Assembly (NCBI GenBank): GCA_022497145.1
Contig: MU386015.1
Location: forward strand, 1 to 43,253
Direction: 5' to 3'
Source of the DNA: Rostrohypoxylon terebratum
Lineage: Eukaryota; Ascomycota; Sordariomycetes; Xylariales; Hypoxylaceae
Length of the DNA: 43,253 bases
Under the pieces are notes generated by a model. The model saw nothing but the letters and a program-made list of their open reading frames with translations, was not told the DNA's origin and did no database searches. A program made the position numbers and the translations under genes. Shown piece after piece: positions 1-11,305 of this stretch (within the stretch, counting starts at the first letter, position 1; the number at the start of each line of letters is the position of its first letter).

Positions 1-749
1 TATTTTTATATAACTTTAAATATATTATTTTTTTATTTTAAAATGTATTAGTTTATATGTTTTATTATAATAAACTTTTATGTTTACTATTATAAAGTTT
101 AAAGTTTTTTTCGCTTTTTTACGAAATTACTTTTTTATTATTTCGTAGTTAAAATTATTTATTAATATTTTAATATAAAATAATATAAAATGTGGTTAAA
201 AACTTAAAATAATTTTATTTAGATTATATTTTAAAATTAAATAATATGTATTATTAATTCTATATTATAAGGATAAAATTATTTAAATTTATAATATATT
301 TTTATAAATAATTGAATAATGTTAAATTATTAATTTTATTTTTTAATTATATTTTTAAATTAACTATTTATTTAAAAGTAATATATAATATTTATTACGA
401 GTTCAATTTTTATTTATACGAATAAAAATTATTATATTTTAAATAAATTTTTTTAATTATAATTAAATATAGTTTTTTATAAAATATTTTAATTATAAAA
501 TATAAACGTTTTAAATAATTATTTTATTTATTCAATTACAATGTATTATATATGTTTAAAGTTATTTTACTTATAAATTATAAATAATAGTATATTAAGT
601 TATAATATTTATTATAATACGTTATTATAACGTTTTATATATGTGTTAACAACGATAAGTAATCACATGTAATATAAAGCTTAAAAAGTAATGATAATAT
701 TTTAAAAACGATATATATATATATATTATATTTAATCGAGATTAATTTA

Positions 750-2140
750 ATGTTAATTAGTTTTCTAAAGTTATATCCTCGTTTATATTATAATCGTAGA
801 TTTTTTTTTTACTTTTTTAACTTTAATATAATAAATATTATTATTTAATTAATAAACCTTTATGTTTATTTTAAATGTTTAATTGACCTTTTATATTTTT
901 TTAATATTTTTATAATTAATTTATTATTAAAAAACTATATAATGAAAGTTATATATTCTACCATTATTTATCAATATTTATTATAAAATTAAAACTTTAT
1001 AAAAAATTAATAGAAGTTTTTTTTAATTTAATATTATATAAGATTATACGGTAAAATACGAAATTATTTTTATATTAAACATAAATTTGATTAAAATTAA
1101 AGTATATAAATCTTCTAACTATTTAAAAGGGTTTTATGTTAATTATTATAATTTTTAAATATAAAAATCTAATAAAAAAACTTTTAAAAAATAAATATAA
1201 TTATAATTAAAATTTTATACTTTAAATGATTAATTTAAAATAATTTTATATAATTAACGTATGTAAATAATACTTTTTAAATGATCAATTAAAATATAAA
1301 TTAATTAATTAATTAAAAAATTCAATTTTTTTATATAATAAATTTAATATTTTAATTAAAATTTTTAATTTTTATTATTTTTAACTTTTTTAATTAAATA
1401 AATTAAAATGATTTTTAATTATATTATATTTTATATTATATTATATTATTTTATTTTATTAAAAGATTTATTATTAAAATTAATATTTTAAATTTTTTAA
1501 TTAATTAAATAATAATTGAATATATTATATAACGTTGTTAATTATTATAAAAACTTAAAATATATTTTAAATTATATTTTAATCATATTATTTATAAAAT
1601 ATAATTAAAAATATAATTTAAAATAATTTAAAATTTATTTTAAATAACTTTAATTGCTTTATTATAAAAACTTTATATATTTTTTTTATATTTTTTTAAA
1701 ATTAATTAAAATTATTATATTTTTAATTTATTTTATTTAATATTTTCTATAACGTAAAATCTAAAGTATTTTCAATTTAAAATATATTTAAAATTCCTAT
1801 AATAATTAATAACGTTATATAATATATTTAATTATTGTTTTATTAATTAAAAAATTTATAAATTTTCAATTTTATTAATAAAAATTTTAAAATATTAATT
1901 TTAATAATAAATCTTTTTATTTCAATAAAATGATATAAAATAATAAAAAAATATAATAAAAAACATAATAAAAAATATGATAAAAAACGTATCATTAAAA
2001 GTTAATTAAACATTCAAAATAAATATAAAAGTTTATTAATTAAATAATAATATTTATTATATTAAAATTAAAAAATTAAAAAAATTAAAATTTTATAATT
2101 ATAATATAAACGAAAATATAATTTTATAAAATTAATTAAC
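750..2140. repeat. Long inverted repeat arms in RIP-degraded DNA
   Basis: A 35-base segment at 822-856 is the exact reverse complement of 2032-2066. Weaker inverted similarity extends the arms to about 750-895 and 1995-2140. The right arm ends a few bases before the target site of the Gypsy insertion. The arms probably represent two oppositely oriented copies of one degraded repeat; its class cannot be read. Confidence 0.6.
1440..1945. repeat. Imperfect palindrome with about 140-bp arms
   Basis: Positions 1462-1490 are the exact reverse complement of 1888-1916, and 1520-1534 of 1813-1827. Similarity continues inward to about 1575/1770. The arms are separated by about 200 bp of AT-rich DNA. 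It could be a foldback or MITE-like element, or two inverted copies of a degraded transposon. No terminal target duplication could be recognised. Confidence 0.55.
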
Positions 2141-2149
2141 TTTAAACCG

Positions 2150-2582
2150 TGTAATAAACTTATATTCAAGCTTAATAAGTATAGCTTTATAAAAGGATTT
2201 TAATTTTAAAATAATGATAATTATAAAGGTTAAATGTAATCAATTAAATATGTTTATTAAAGAGGCTTAAAGTTTTTTCTTTACTCGTAATAAATAAATT
2301 TAAATTAATAATTAAAGAATTAAAATAAGTGATTAAATATAATAAGAGATTTTATTTAAATATATATATATATGCTTTTTTTATTTTTAATATGCTTTTT
2401 TTCTAATGATAATTATAATAGTTAGTTATTTTAATAATAACTATAGTAATTAACTATTTTAACGATAATTATAATAGTTATTTTAATAATAGTTGTAATA
2501 GTTAGTTATTTTAGCGATTTTAAAGTTTAACCGTTGGGTGTTATATTTTAAGTGGGTAGATTTTTAATATTAATTTATAATA
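2150..2582 (-). repeat. LTR (3' LTR of the minus-strand Gypsy element), RIP-mutated
   Basis: This 433-bp LTR aligns over its length with 9506-9910 and with the GC-normal copy beginning at 43074. Its left edge reads tgtaataaac where the unmutated copy reads tgtgacgaac; its right edge ends taatttataata, consistent with a mutated ...taaca terminus. It contains four units of a roughly 28-bp tandem repeat (about 2404-2512) where the other LTR has three, which accounts for the 28-bp length difference between them. Confidence 0.88.
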
Positions 2583-3624
2583 TTATAATTTTTTTAAAAA
2601 AAATTTATCCTTAAAGATAAGTTAATTATAGCTATATTTTATAAGTCTATTTTTTATTTTTAGTTTTTTTAACATTAATTTATTAAAATTATAATAAATT
2701 ATATTATTCAACTTTATTATTTATTTAAGTTTAATAAGGAAAAATTAAATTAAACTATTTTAATTTTATTTATTATTTTATATTGTAGCTTTAAAATGTT
2801 TTTTTTATAAACGTAATAAGGTAAAATGTATTTCATTAACCTCGAACTTTTCTTATTATTTTTTTTACGTTGTTAGTAATAAGTTTCATTATAACGTTTA
2901 TAGTTTATCTTTAAAGTAGTTACGAAAGGTGGCGAATAAATATTATAAGTTAAAGTTTAAGTTAAAAGTAATTAAAAATAAAATGGCGTAGTTATATTAT
3001 TAAAAACATTATTAATATAAAAAAATGTTTTATGTTATTTTTTATAAGATAATTAATTTAAAAGAATTAAACTATATTAAACGTAAAAAAAAACCCGCGC
3101 TAAAAGAATTTAAGGGCGTAATAGGTTATTACCTTTATAGCTTTTTTTTTCGTGGATAGATTTTAATTTAAGTTTATTATTATTATTAACTATTACTACT
3201 TTAAATATAATCAATTAAGATTTTAACGGTGAAAGTTTTTAAGTAGGTTTTTTAAATGCTTTATATACTTAAGTGGTTCTTAAATATTTTTTTATATGAG
3301 TAATCTTTTTATTTAATAAAGTATTTAAGTTGACTTTTAAATAGTTTAAAATTTAAGATTATTTCGATTTTTTATTTTTAATTAAGAATTAACTTTATTT
3401 CGGTATTAATTTTAGTGTTTTTTAATGTTAGTTTTAATAAGGAAATATAAAACACGGGATATAATCATGTTTTTTTAAGTAGTAAAAGTTTATAATTAGT
3501 TTTTTATAATTTAATTTATTATTAAGTTTTTTAGTTTTAATGTTTCGTTATAATAAATAAACTTTATTTTTTATTTAAAAGGTTAGTTTTTTTATTTTTT
3601 TAGTTTTTATATTGTTTTATTCGA

Positions 3625-3913
3625 TGTCACGGCTAGGATCAGAACCGACTCCAAGGTACCGGCAGAAATAGCTCTATAGACGAAGATTCTAAGCTGAGGA
3701 GGGAAAAGAGGCGATCTACGTCTACAGGAAGCGGGAGCATTTTATACATGATGGCTGGTGGTCTAGAAGCTTGTAGAGCTTCTAGAAAACTGTAGCCTAA
3801 GATCTGTAGCCTAGAAGCTACAAAGCAGTCTTAGGTTGAAGGGAGATGTACAAAGACTGCAGCATCTCTCTTAACAGCTGTAGATCGAACAAAGATTGCC
3901 ACAGCTCGTCACA
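3625..3913. mobile_element. Solo LTR, 289 bp, with TTCGA target duplication
   Basis: A GC-normal island inside AT-rich DNA begins TGTCAC and ends GTCACA, the TG...CA inverted termini of an LTR, and is flanked by the 5-bp direct repeat TTCGA (3620-3624 and 3914-3918). It has no coding capacity. Its interior is rich in short CTAGAAGCT-type palindromic words. The sequence is unrelated to the other two solo LTRs. It lies inside the Gypsy element, in its 3' (integrase-side) part, so it inserted later. It has escaped RIP, either because it is younger or because 289 bp is too short to be targeted. Its own orientation is undetermined. Confidence 0.87.
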
Positions 3914-5405
3914 TTCGATATTAAATAAATCGAAGCTTATTAGTTAATTATTTTTAAATAAATATAATTTACTTTATTTTAGTTTTTATTTTTAATATAA
4001 AAGTAGTTAATCTTAGTGTTTTTAATAAAGTTAAGTTTATTTTAATCATTTTTAAAAGGTAATTATAATTAATTTTATAAAGGAATATTTTTATATTTTT
4101 ATTAGTTAAGTTACTATATAATATTTTTATAAATAATAATAACTTTTTTTAATTATTTTATTATTTATTAATAAAACTTTATAAGTATTATTTTAATACT
4201 TAGTTTAATCATTTAATTTACCCGTTTAATTATAAATAATAAGTAATAAATAATTTTTATTTAGTTTTTATCATTTTAATAAAACTTTTTTAAAATTTTA
4301 AGATAAAAAACTTATTTTAAGATAATTTTATTTCATATTTTATATTTATTAACGACATAGTTTAAAAACGTATACGTTAATTTTTCCGTTATATTTACTT
4401 TTTTATATAAAATAAAATAAATATATTTAATAAATTTATTTATAATAACTTAAGTACTATTAAATTTAATATTAATTATTAGTTATTTAAATTTAAATAA
4501 TTTGATAATAAAATTTTATATCATATTTAACTATGTTTTATTTAATATTTTAGTTCATTACGTTAAGCCGTAAGGCTTATATTTAGTAACTTTAAATTTA
4601 TTATAAATGTTGTAATTTTTAACTATTTTTTTTAACTATTTAATGTAGTTTCGAAAAGTTATATAATTGTTTAATTTATTTTTAACTTTTAAAAATGCTT
4701 TAATGTTTATATAAAAAGTGTTTATAATAGTATTAAATAAATTTTTTTAAATCTTAAAAATAATATAGACTTTTTTTTTATAAATAATTATATCCCTTTT
4801 AATAAAGTTTTTTACTAGTAAATTCTATTAAATTTCTTTTATTACTTAAGTGATTTATTAGTTTTATTTATTATTCGCGTTTATGGTAAATATTATTAAT
4901 AAAATTAAAGCTTTATTAAAATTTTATTTAAATATAACTGGTTTTTTATTAACTTTTTTAGTGTTAATTTTTTTTAATTTACTTAAAATATTAGCTTAGA
5001 TATTTTTTTTTAATATAATAGATTTTAAAGTTATAATTACTAAAAAAATCTACTTATTTTAATTATCAATTACTTAATATTTTAATCGTTATTAAAGTTT
5101 TAAGGTTTTAATAATTAAAATAAATTTTAATAGGTTCTTTAGTTTTTATCATATAAAGCCTTTATTTTTTAAGGGTTATAATAATAGCTAATAGTTTTTA
5201 ATTGTAAGTTTAATAGCGTAACTTAAGTCCTTTAAATGTTTTAAAGAAATAAGCTATTAAATATTATTTTTTATTATCTTTTAATTATCTTAATAAAGTT
5301 TTTATTATAATTCGTAAACCTATAAAACTATTATATTATAATAACGGTATTAAGTATTAATTAGTTTTATATTACTTTTATTTTCGCATTTTAAATTTTA
5401 ATATA

Positions 5406-5654
5406 TTTTAAAATAATCGTATAGCTCAAGTAATTTAATTCTTATGTGAAAAATTCGCTTTTTCTTAGGTTCATAAATAATTTGATTTCATTAAATACTT
5501 TAAGTACTTTTTAAACATGTTAGTAATGTTCTTCTTTCGTTTTAAAATAAATAAAAATGTTATTTAAATATACAAAAATTATCTTTCCAAGGAATTTATA
5601 TAAAACGGTTTTAATTATATTTTAAAAGGTTATTAATACGTTAGCCAACTTAAA
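5406..5654 (-). pseudogene. Ty3/Gypsy reverse-transcriptase core, RIP-inactivated
   Basis: One minus-strand frame read from 5654 downward gives FKLANVLITF followed by a stop (5622-5654), then FLGKIIFVYLNNIFIY with YLNN at 5559-5570. The frame at 5471-5406 gives LRKSEFFT, a stop, then ELNYLSYTII. These match three successive conserved blocks of Ty3/Gypsy reverse transcriptases: the FGL..AP.TFQ block, the YLDD catalytic block and the K.EF...LGY block, with the usual spacing. The deviations fit G-to-A or C-to-T changes: GG to AA in the glycine codon, GAT GAC to AAT AAC in the catalytic aspartates, and CAA to TAA creating both stops. Both catalytic aspartates are lost, so the domain is dead. Confidence 0.85.
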
Positions 5655-5955
5655 TAACATTATTATACATTTATAATAATTATAAAATGTTTATATTATT
5701 ATTTTTTATTTATTATTAATGATTATTCGTATAAAGTTAAAGGTTAACTTTAAATTCAATGTTATAAATCATTTGGAATTTTTAATTTATTTTTTTTACG
5801 GATTTAATATAAGTAAAAAAGTATTTATTTTTAACTATGCTTTTATTAAGTTATTAACAATTATGTACTTTATAGTATATTAATTTTCCTTTTTTTTATA
5901 AAATTTTCAAATTTCGTTTCGGTTTTTTTTAAGTATTAAAAAGATTAGGTACTTT

Positions 5956-6365
5956 TGTTACGATCTCCCCAGAACAAAACGGACAAAGTATCACCCGAAG
6001 GTCACGTGACCTAATCAAAATCTTGGCATTGAATCAAACTCGATTCAATGAGTCGAACTCAACTCAAGAAATCGAGCTCGACTTAATAAGTCAAAATCAA
6101 CTCATGCAAACACTTCTAACTCACCAATTTCATGGACATAAAGAATTAGGATATAAAGAATGGAAATTTCCTACTGTATTTAGTTTTAGTTCTTCAGCTT
6201 TCAATCTAAGTATTCAGACTGCACTTGAATATAGAGTCCCAGGAAATCTCTTTTACGAACAGAATCGTCAACCCTACAGTATTGTTACCTTAAAACCAAG
6301 TACCCCAGGGTACGTATCCGCTCTACGAAGTCAGTTAGACAGAAGTAGTAGACGGGTTCGTAACA
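5956..6365 (+). mobile_element. Solo LTR (family B), 410 bp, with ACTTT target duplication
   Basis: The island begins TGTTACGATC and ends GGGTTCGTAACA, with ACTTT duplicated at 5951-5955 and 6366-6370. Its 3' part, from about the TATA-like site at 6152 onward, is nearly identical to 11092-11305; the upstream parts differ in length and sequence. It is nested inside the pol region of the Gypsy element, about 300 bp upstream (in element sense) of the RT core. Orientation is inferred from a TATA-like site lying downstream of an E-box. The open frame that runs through it (6023-6451) is not regarded as a gene. Confidence 0.88.
6000..6158 (+). promoter_or_regulatory. LTR promoter elements: palindromic E-box and TATA-like site
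   Basis: GGTCACGTGACC at 6000-6011 is a perfect 12-bp palindrome centred on CACGTG, the core bound by bHLH proteins (Cbf1/SREBP type). TATAAAG lies at 6152-6158. The same pair recurs in the related LTR at 10962, where the rest of the upstream region has diverged, suggesting functional constraint. This is a sequence match only; no binding is shown. Confidence 0.45.
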
Positions 6366-9300
6366 ACTTTACTAGTAATTTTAATTTTCGTATAAATCTT
6401 TTTTTAAGTTTCTTTTCCATTATTTTTTGTAATTTTTTTAATTTGTTTTAGTTTAATTAGTAAATTTAATTTAATCTTAAAAAATGTCTTTCTTTTATGA
6501 ATATATAATAATTATATTGATTATATTTTAAGATATTTGTTAATATATTTGGTTTTTTTTAAAATAGTTTAAGAAAATTTTTTAAATATTTTTTTAATAT
6601 ATTAGAAAGTCTTTTTAACTTTTTTTTTAACCTTTTTAGTATTATTAATAAGTAAAATAGTATATTAATGCCTTTGGATGATAAGGAGTTTAGTTATTAT
6701 TTCGATTCATTTAAGTTGTTATATTTAAGGATTAAATTCGGTTTTTTTCCTTTTAATCTTTAAGTTATTAACTTTAAACCATAATGCATTAAACATTATA
6801 TCGCATATTTAATTGATAATATTAAAATATATTTAATTAATAATTTTTTAAACTTAAATAAAAAAATCTTAAGCTTTTTAATTAATTTATCTTTTATTAT
6901 ATTATAAAGGCAAGCCATTAATATTACTAGCTTTATAAGGATTATTTTTATATATAACTTTAATATTCTTATATTTATTAATAATATTAAGGTTAATTAT
7001 ATTTAATATATTTTTTAAATTAATAATTACATTAATCTCGTTTTTTTCTATAAAACTTTAACATAAAATAAAGGTTTAATTAATATTTTTATTAATTTTA
7101 TGGTATAAATTAAAGTAATCTTTTTTAATTTTAAGATTTTTATTATTTTTTTATAATTTATATTTAAGATTTAATAGTTCAATTTATTTATGTTTATATT
7201 TTTATAAGTTTATTTATAATTTAATTTAATTTAATTATTTAAGGTTTTAATTAATAAATTTTTTAATATAGTTTTAAAATGTTTCTTTTTTATGTGTATT
7301 TCGTTTAATAAATGTTTTATTAAAGTTTTTTTAATTTATATATGTTATATTTTAACGTGATTTTTAAATATTCGTTTTATACTTTTTTAATTTAATATTT
7401 AATTCCGACGAATATATTTAAATTAACTTATTTAAAGTTAAAATTATAATAGATTTTATAATTAACGAAATAAAATCTTTAGTATTATTATTAATAATAC
7501 ATTTTATTTTATTTTTAATTTAAGTATTTAATATTTTAAATGCTTTCAATAACTTTTCGAATAAATTTTACATAAACATTATAAGGTAAATAGTATTTAA
7601 TTAAACGGCGTATTAATTATTTTCTTTATTTATAAATAAAAGCTTTTTTATGGTTAATTTATAAGTTATAATTATAAAGTTCGTAAATTTTTTTTATTAG
7701 TTATAAAATTATTAAGGTATTTTTTTATATTACTTTTAAGTATTTAATGTTATCCTTGAGTTATACGTTATAATATCGTTTAATAATTTCGTTATTATAT
7801 ATAATATAAATAATATTAAAGGTTTTTTTAAAAAGGTTATTTCTTCGCTATTATTATATAAAATTATAAATGGTATTTATGTTTTTTAAGAATTTTCCTA
7901 AGGATTTATATTAAGGATTATATAGGTATTTTTTTAATTATTATTATTAGGTGAATATATTACTTAATATTTGTATTTATTAAGGGTTAACGGAAAGTCT
8001 TTTATAACTTTATTATATTTTAAAGGCGATAAAAAAATTTAAAAGTTAATATTATATAAGAAATGCTTTTTATATTTAAAATATAATAAGGTTTTTCGTA
8101 ATTAACATTAATAATTTTTATTGTTAAAGTTTTTATAATTTCTTTAATTTATATAAAAACGTTAAATGTTTTTTTTTATTTTTTTCGTTTATAATTAAAA
8201 ATATGCTTAAAACTATTACTTTAATATTATTCTTTTAATAATTTTACTAGGTTTTTCTTTCAAAAACTTAATTTCACTTTTTTTTTTTACTTAAACTTTT
8301 TAAATTTTTTTGCGAAATATTTTTTACTTTAACAATTATAGTAAATAACATCTTTTCGGTTTTTTTTTCTTTAAAAGTTTTTGTTTTATAATATTTATTA
8401 ATTAAGTTTTTTCTTTAGGTTTTTTAGTTTTATTATATCGATTATTATTAAGACATTTTTTTATATTTTACAGTTAATTTTTAATTAATTTAAATAATAA
8501 ACTTAATATATTTATGAAAGATATATACTTTTTTTATTTAATTTAATAAGTTTATTTTATATTTAATTAATATATTTTTCTTAAAAAAGTTCGTAATAAA
8601 CTTTGTTTAAAATATATGTTTAAATTATTAATTGTTTAAATTTAATTACGTATCTTATGATTTTTCTTTTTTATTTTAATTCGTAAAGTTCTTTAATACC
8701 ATTATTTTTTTATTAAAGTTATTAAATATAACTCGAAATTATTTAAAGAAATTATTATATAACTTAAAAATAAACTAGGTTTTTTTTAATGTTTTTTCTT
8801 TTTTATAAATATTATTTATATAATTTTTAAAGATAATTTAAAACTAAATTATTATATTTTCCAAAAAAAAAATTATAAGATTATAATGATTTTTTATACA
8901 TTTATAATTAAATAAAAATGATAAAAAATAAAGTAAACTTTTATAATAATAATAAAAGTTTTAAGGTTATTATTATTATTATTATTATTAAACTATTTAA
9001 GGTTTATAAGCTTATAAACTTTAATTTAAAATAGTTTTATTTATAAAATTCGATTATTTAAAAGTATTAAAGTATATTAATTTAAATTAAGCTTTTTATT
9101 ATTTTTATTATTAAGATTATTATTAAGATGGTCGTTAAAATTATCATTATATTTATTTTGAAACTTGTTTTTAACTTTAATAATACTTTATGTTAAAGAA
9201 TTATTTTTTATTTAAAAAGTATTAGCAATTAATCTTTTAGTTTTAACTTTACTTTTAATTCGTATAAAAGTTATTTCGTTAATTAATGTTAATACTTTAA

Positions 9301-9505
9301 TTAAAAATGAAATTTTAAGAACTTTTTTCAAGTTTAAAAGGTTTATGAATTTTTTATCCGAAGTATTATTTTTAAATTCGAGGTTTAAATTTATAAAATT
9401 AAATTAGTTTTAATTCGAATAATCGTATAATAGTAATTATTTTAAAAGAAAATTATTACTCATACCACTTAACTTATATAAGTATTAATTAAAAACTTAT
9501 TAAAA

Positions 9506-9910
9506 TATAATAAACTTATATTTAAATTTAATAAATATAACTTTATAAAAAGGTTTTAATTTTAAATTAATAATAATTATAAAAGTTAAGTATAATTAAT
9601 TAAATATATTCGTTAAAAAACTTAAAATTTCTTTTTACTTATAATAAATAAACTTAAATTAATAATTAAAAAATTAAAGTAAATGATTAAATATAATAAA
9701 AGATTTTATTTAAATATATATATATATGTTTTTTTTATTTTTAATACGTTTTCTTTAATGATAATTATAATAGTTAACTATTTTAACGATAATTATAATA
9801 GCTAGTTATTTTAATAATAGTTGTGATAATTAACTATCTTAGTAATTTCGAAGTTTAATTATTAAGTATTACATTTTAAATAGGTAGGTTTTTAATGTTA
9901 ATTTATAATA
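9506..9910 (-). repeat. LTR (5' LTR of the minus-strand Gypsy element), RIP-mutated
   Basis: This 405-bp LTR is the partner of 2150-2582 in direct orientation. Its left edge reads tataataaac, so even the conserved TG terminus has become TA. It has three copies (about 9756-9840) of the 28-bp repeat. The flanking aactg at 9911-9915 matches aaccg before the other LTR apart from one C-to-T change, supporting a single insertion followed by RIP. Confidence 0.88.
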
Positions 9911-9915
9911 AACTG

Positions 9916-10961
9916 TTATTAAATTTTAAATAATTATAATTATTTAAAAGCCGTTAAAATTTTATATTTATAATTTAAAATTTAAATTATATATTAATTT
10001 AATAAATAAAACATTAAAAATAAAAAAAACAGTTTAATATAAAATACTTTAAAGTTTATAATTATAACGTAATAATTAAATTTATTATATTTTTAATTTT
10101 TTTATTTAATTAATATATAATTTATAATTTAAATTATAAATAAATTTTTTTAAGTTTTCTTTTAATAATTATAATCATATAAAATTTAAAGTTAATTTAA
10201 AGTTATAATAATTAATTAAAAATGTAAAAATAATAAAAATTTAAATATTAAAATATTAAAATAAAATAATTTATTAACGTTAAATTAATAATTAACCGTT
10301 TGTTTTTCGTAAGTTATAACTTTTTAATTAACTTATAATTCATTATTTTATATTTTTTCGAATAAATAATATATAATAAACTAAAATCTTAATATTTATA
10401 TAATAAATTTAATATTATTTTAAAATACTATTATTATTTTTTAAGTTTTATATTATATATAATTATATATCGTTTTTAATATATATATAAAACATTATAA
10501 TAACGTATTATAATATATATTAACTTTAATTATTTATTTTTATATTATTAAATTTTTTATTAAAATATTTTATCATAAAATTTTTTTTATTTTAAACTTA
10601 AAAAATACTTATAAAAATAAATGAATTAAATATTAACTTTAAAATATATTTTTATATTAAATTTAATATTTTTATAAATTACATTATAGAACTTTTATAT
10701 TTTAAGTTTTTTATAAAAATATTTTAATATAAAAAATAATTGTAAAAAATAATTAAATTAAATATTAATTTTAAAATATATTTATAAAGTTATATATGTA
10801 AATTTTTATATTAAATTTAATAATTTTATAAATTACGCTATAAGCTTTTATTTTATTATATTTTATTTTAAATTTCATAAATATAAAAGTTTTAATTATA
10901 AAAAAATAAACGTAATTTATTTTAATAAATTTAAATTAATTTTTTAAAAAACGTTATATTC
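9916..10961. other. AT-rich gene-free DNA
   Basis: This degraded DNA continues the AT-rich block beyond the Gypsy element. Positions 10495-10514 are the exact reverse complement of 611-630, with weaker inverted similarity around them (about 10385-10535 versus 590-720), so parts of the left and right flanks are inverted copies of one repeat. A smaller inverted repeat lies at about 9970-10016 and 10100-10145. No open frame is usable. Confidence 0.5.
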
Positions 10962-11305
10962 TGTTACGATCCGAAGATACGACCACCGGAAGAAATAATA
11001 ATCCGAAGGTCACGTGACTGAAACGATGAATCGACGAACTCACGATTAGTTCCCATCGATTCATTCCTCTACCAGGGAAGGAGAGTTAATATATAAAGAA
11101 TCGAAATTTCCTATTGTATTTAGTTTTAGTTCTTCAGCTTTCAATCTAAGTATTCAGACCGCACTTGAATATAGAGTCCCAGGAAATCTCTTTTACGAAC
11201 AGAATCGTTAACCCTACAGTATTGTTACCTTAAAACCAAGTTCCCCAGGGTACGTATCCGCTCTACGAAGTCAGTTAGACAGAGGTAGTAGACGGGTTCG
11301 TAACA
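10962..11305 (+). mobile_element. Solo LTR (family B), 344 bp, with TATTC target duplication
   Basis: The second member of the family at 5956 begins TGTTACGATC and ends GGGTTCGTAACA, flanked by TATTC at 10957-10961 and 11306-11310. Its last roughly 215 bp differ from the other copy at only a few positions. The first part is shorter and mostly different, except for a shared segment around the E-box (CCGAAGGTCACGTGAC). It is inserted into one copy of an AT-rich tandem repeat. Confidence 0.88.
11008..11098 (+). promoter_or_regulatory. LTR promoter elements: E-box and TATA-like site
   Basis: GGTCACGTGAC at 11008-11018 and TATAAAG at 11092-11098 match the elements at 6000 and 6152 in the related LTR. 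The spacing is about 60 bp shorter here because the intervening upstream DNA differs. Confidence 0.42.

Larger units (their letters stand above)
2150..9910 (-). mobile_element. Complete RIP-killed Ty3/Gypsy LTR retrotransposon
   Basis: Two directly repeated LTRs (2150-2582 and 9506-9910) bound the element, and 5-bp target duplications flank it: aaccg at 2145-2149 and aactg at 9911-9915, differing by one C-to-T change. A reverse-transcriptase core is readable on the minus strand at 5406-5654, so transcription ran from the LTR at 9910 toward 2150, with gag expected near 9500-7000 and RNase H/integrase in 5400-2600. The span is 7.76 kb. Removing the two nested solo LTRs with their duplicated target sites (about 0.7 kb) leaves about 7.05 kb, a normal length for a Gypsy element. 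Every frame is destroyed by stops, so the element cannot be autonomous. I could not identify a primer-binding site because the 5' leader is too mutated. Confidence 0.88.

Noticed and set aside
6023..6451. 142-codon open frame in the AT-rich block
   Set aside because: It lies almost wholly in the family B solo LTR (5956-6365) and runs out into AT-rich DNA. It lacks a conserved motif, is broken in the related LTR copy, and does not begin with ATG.
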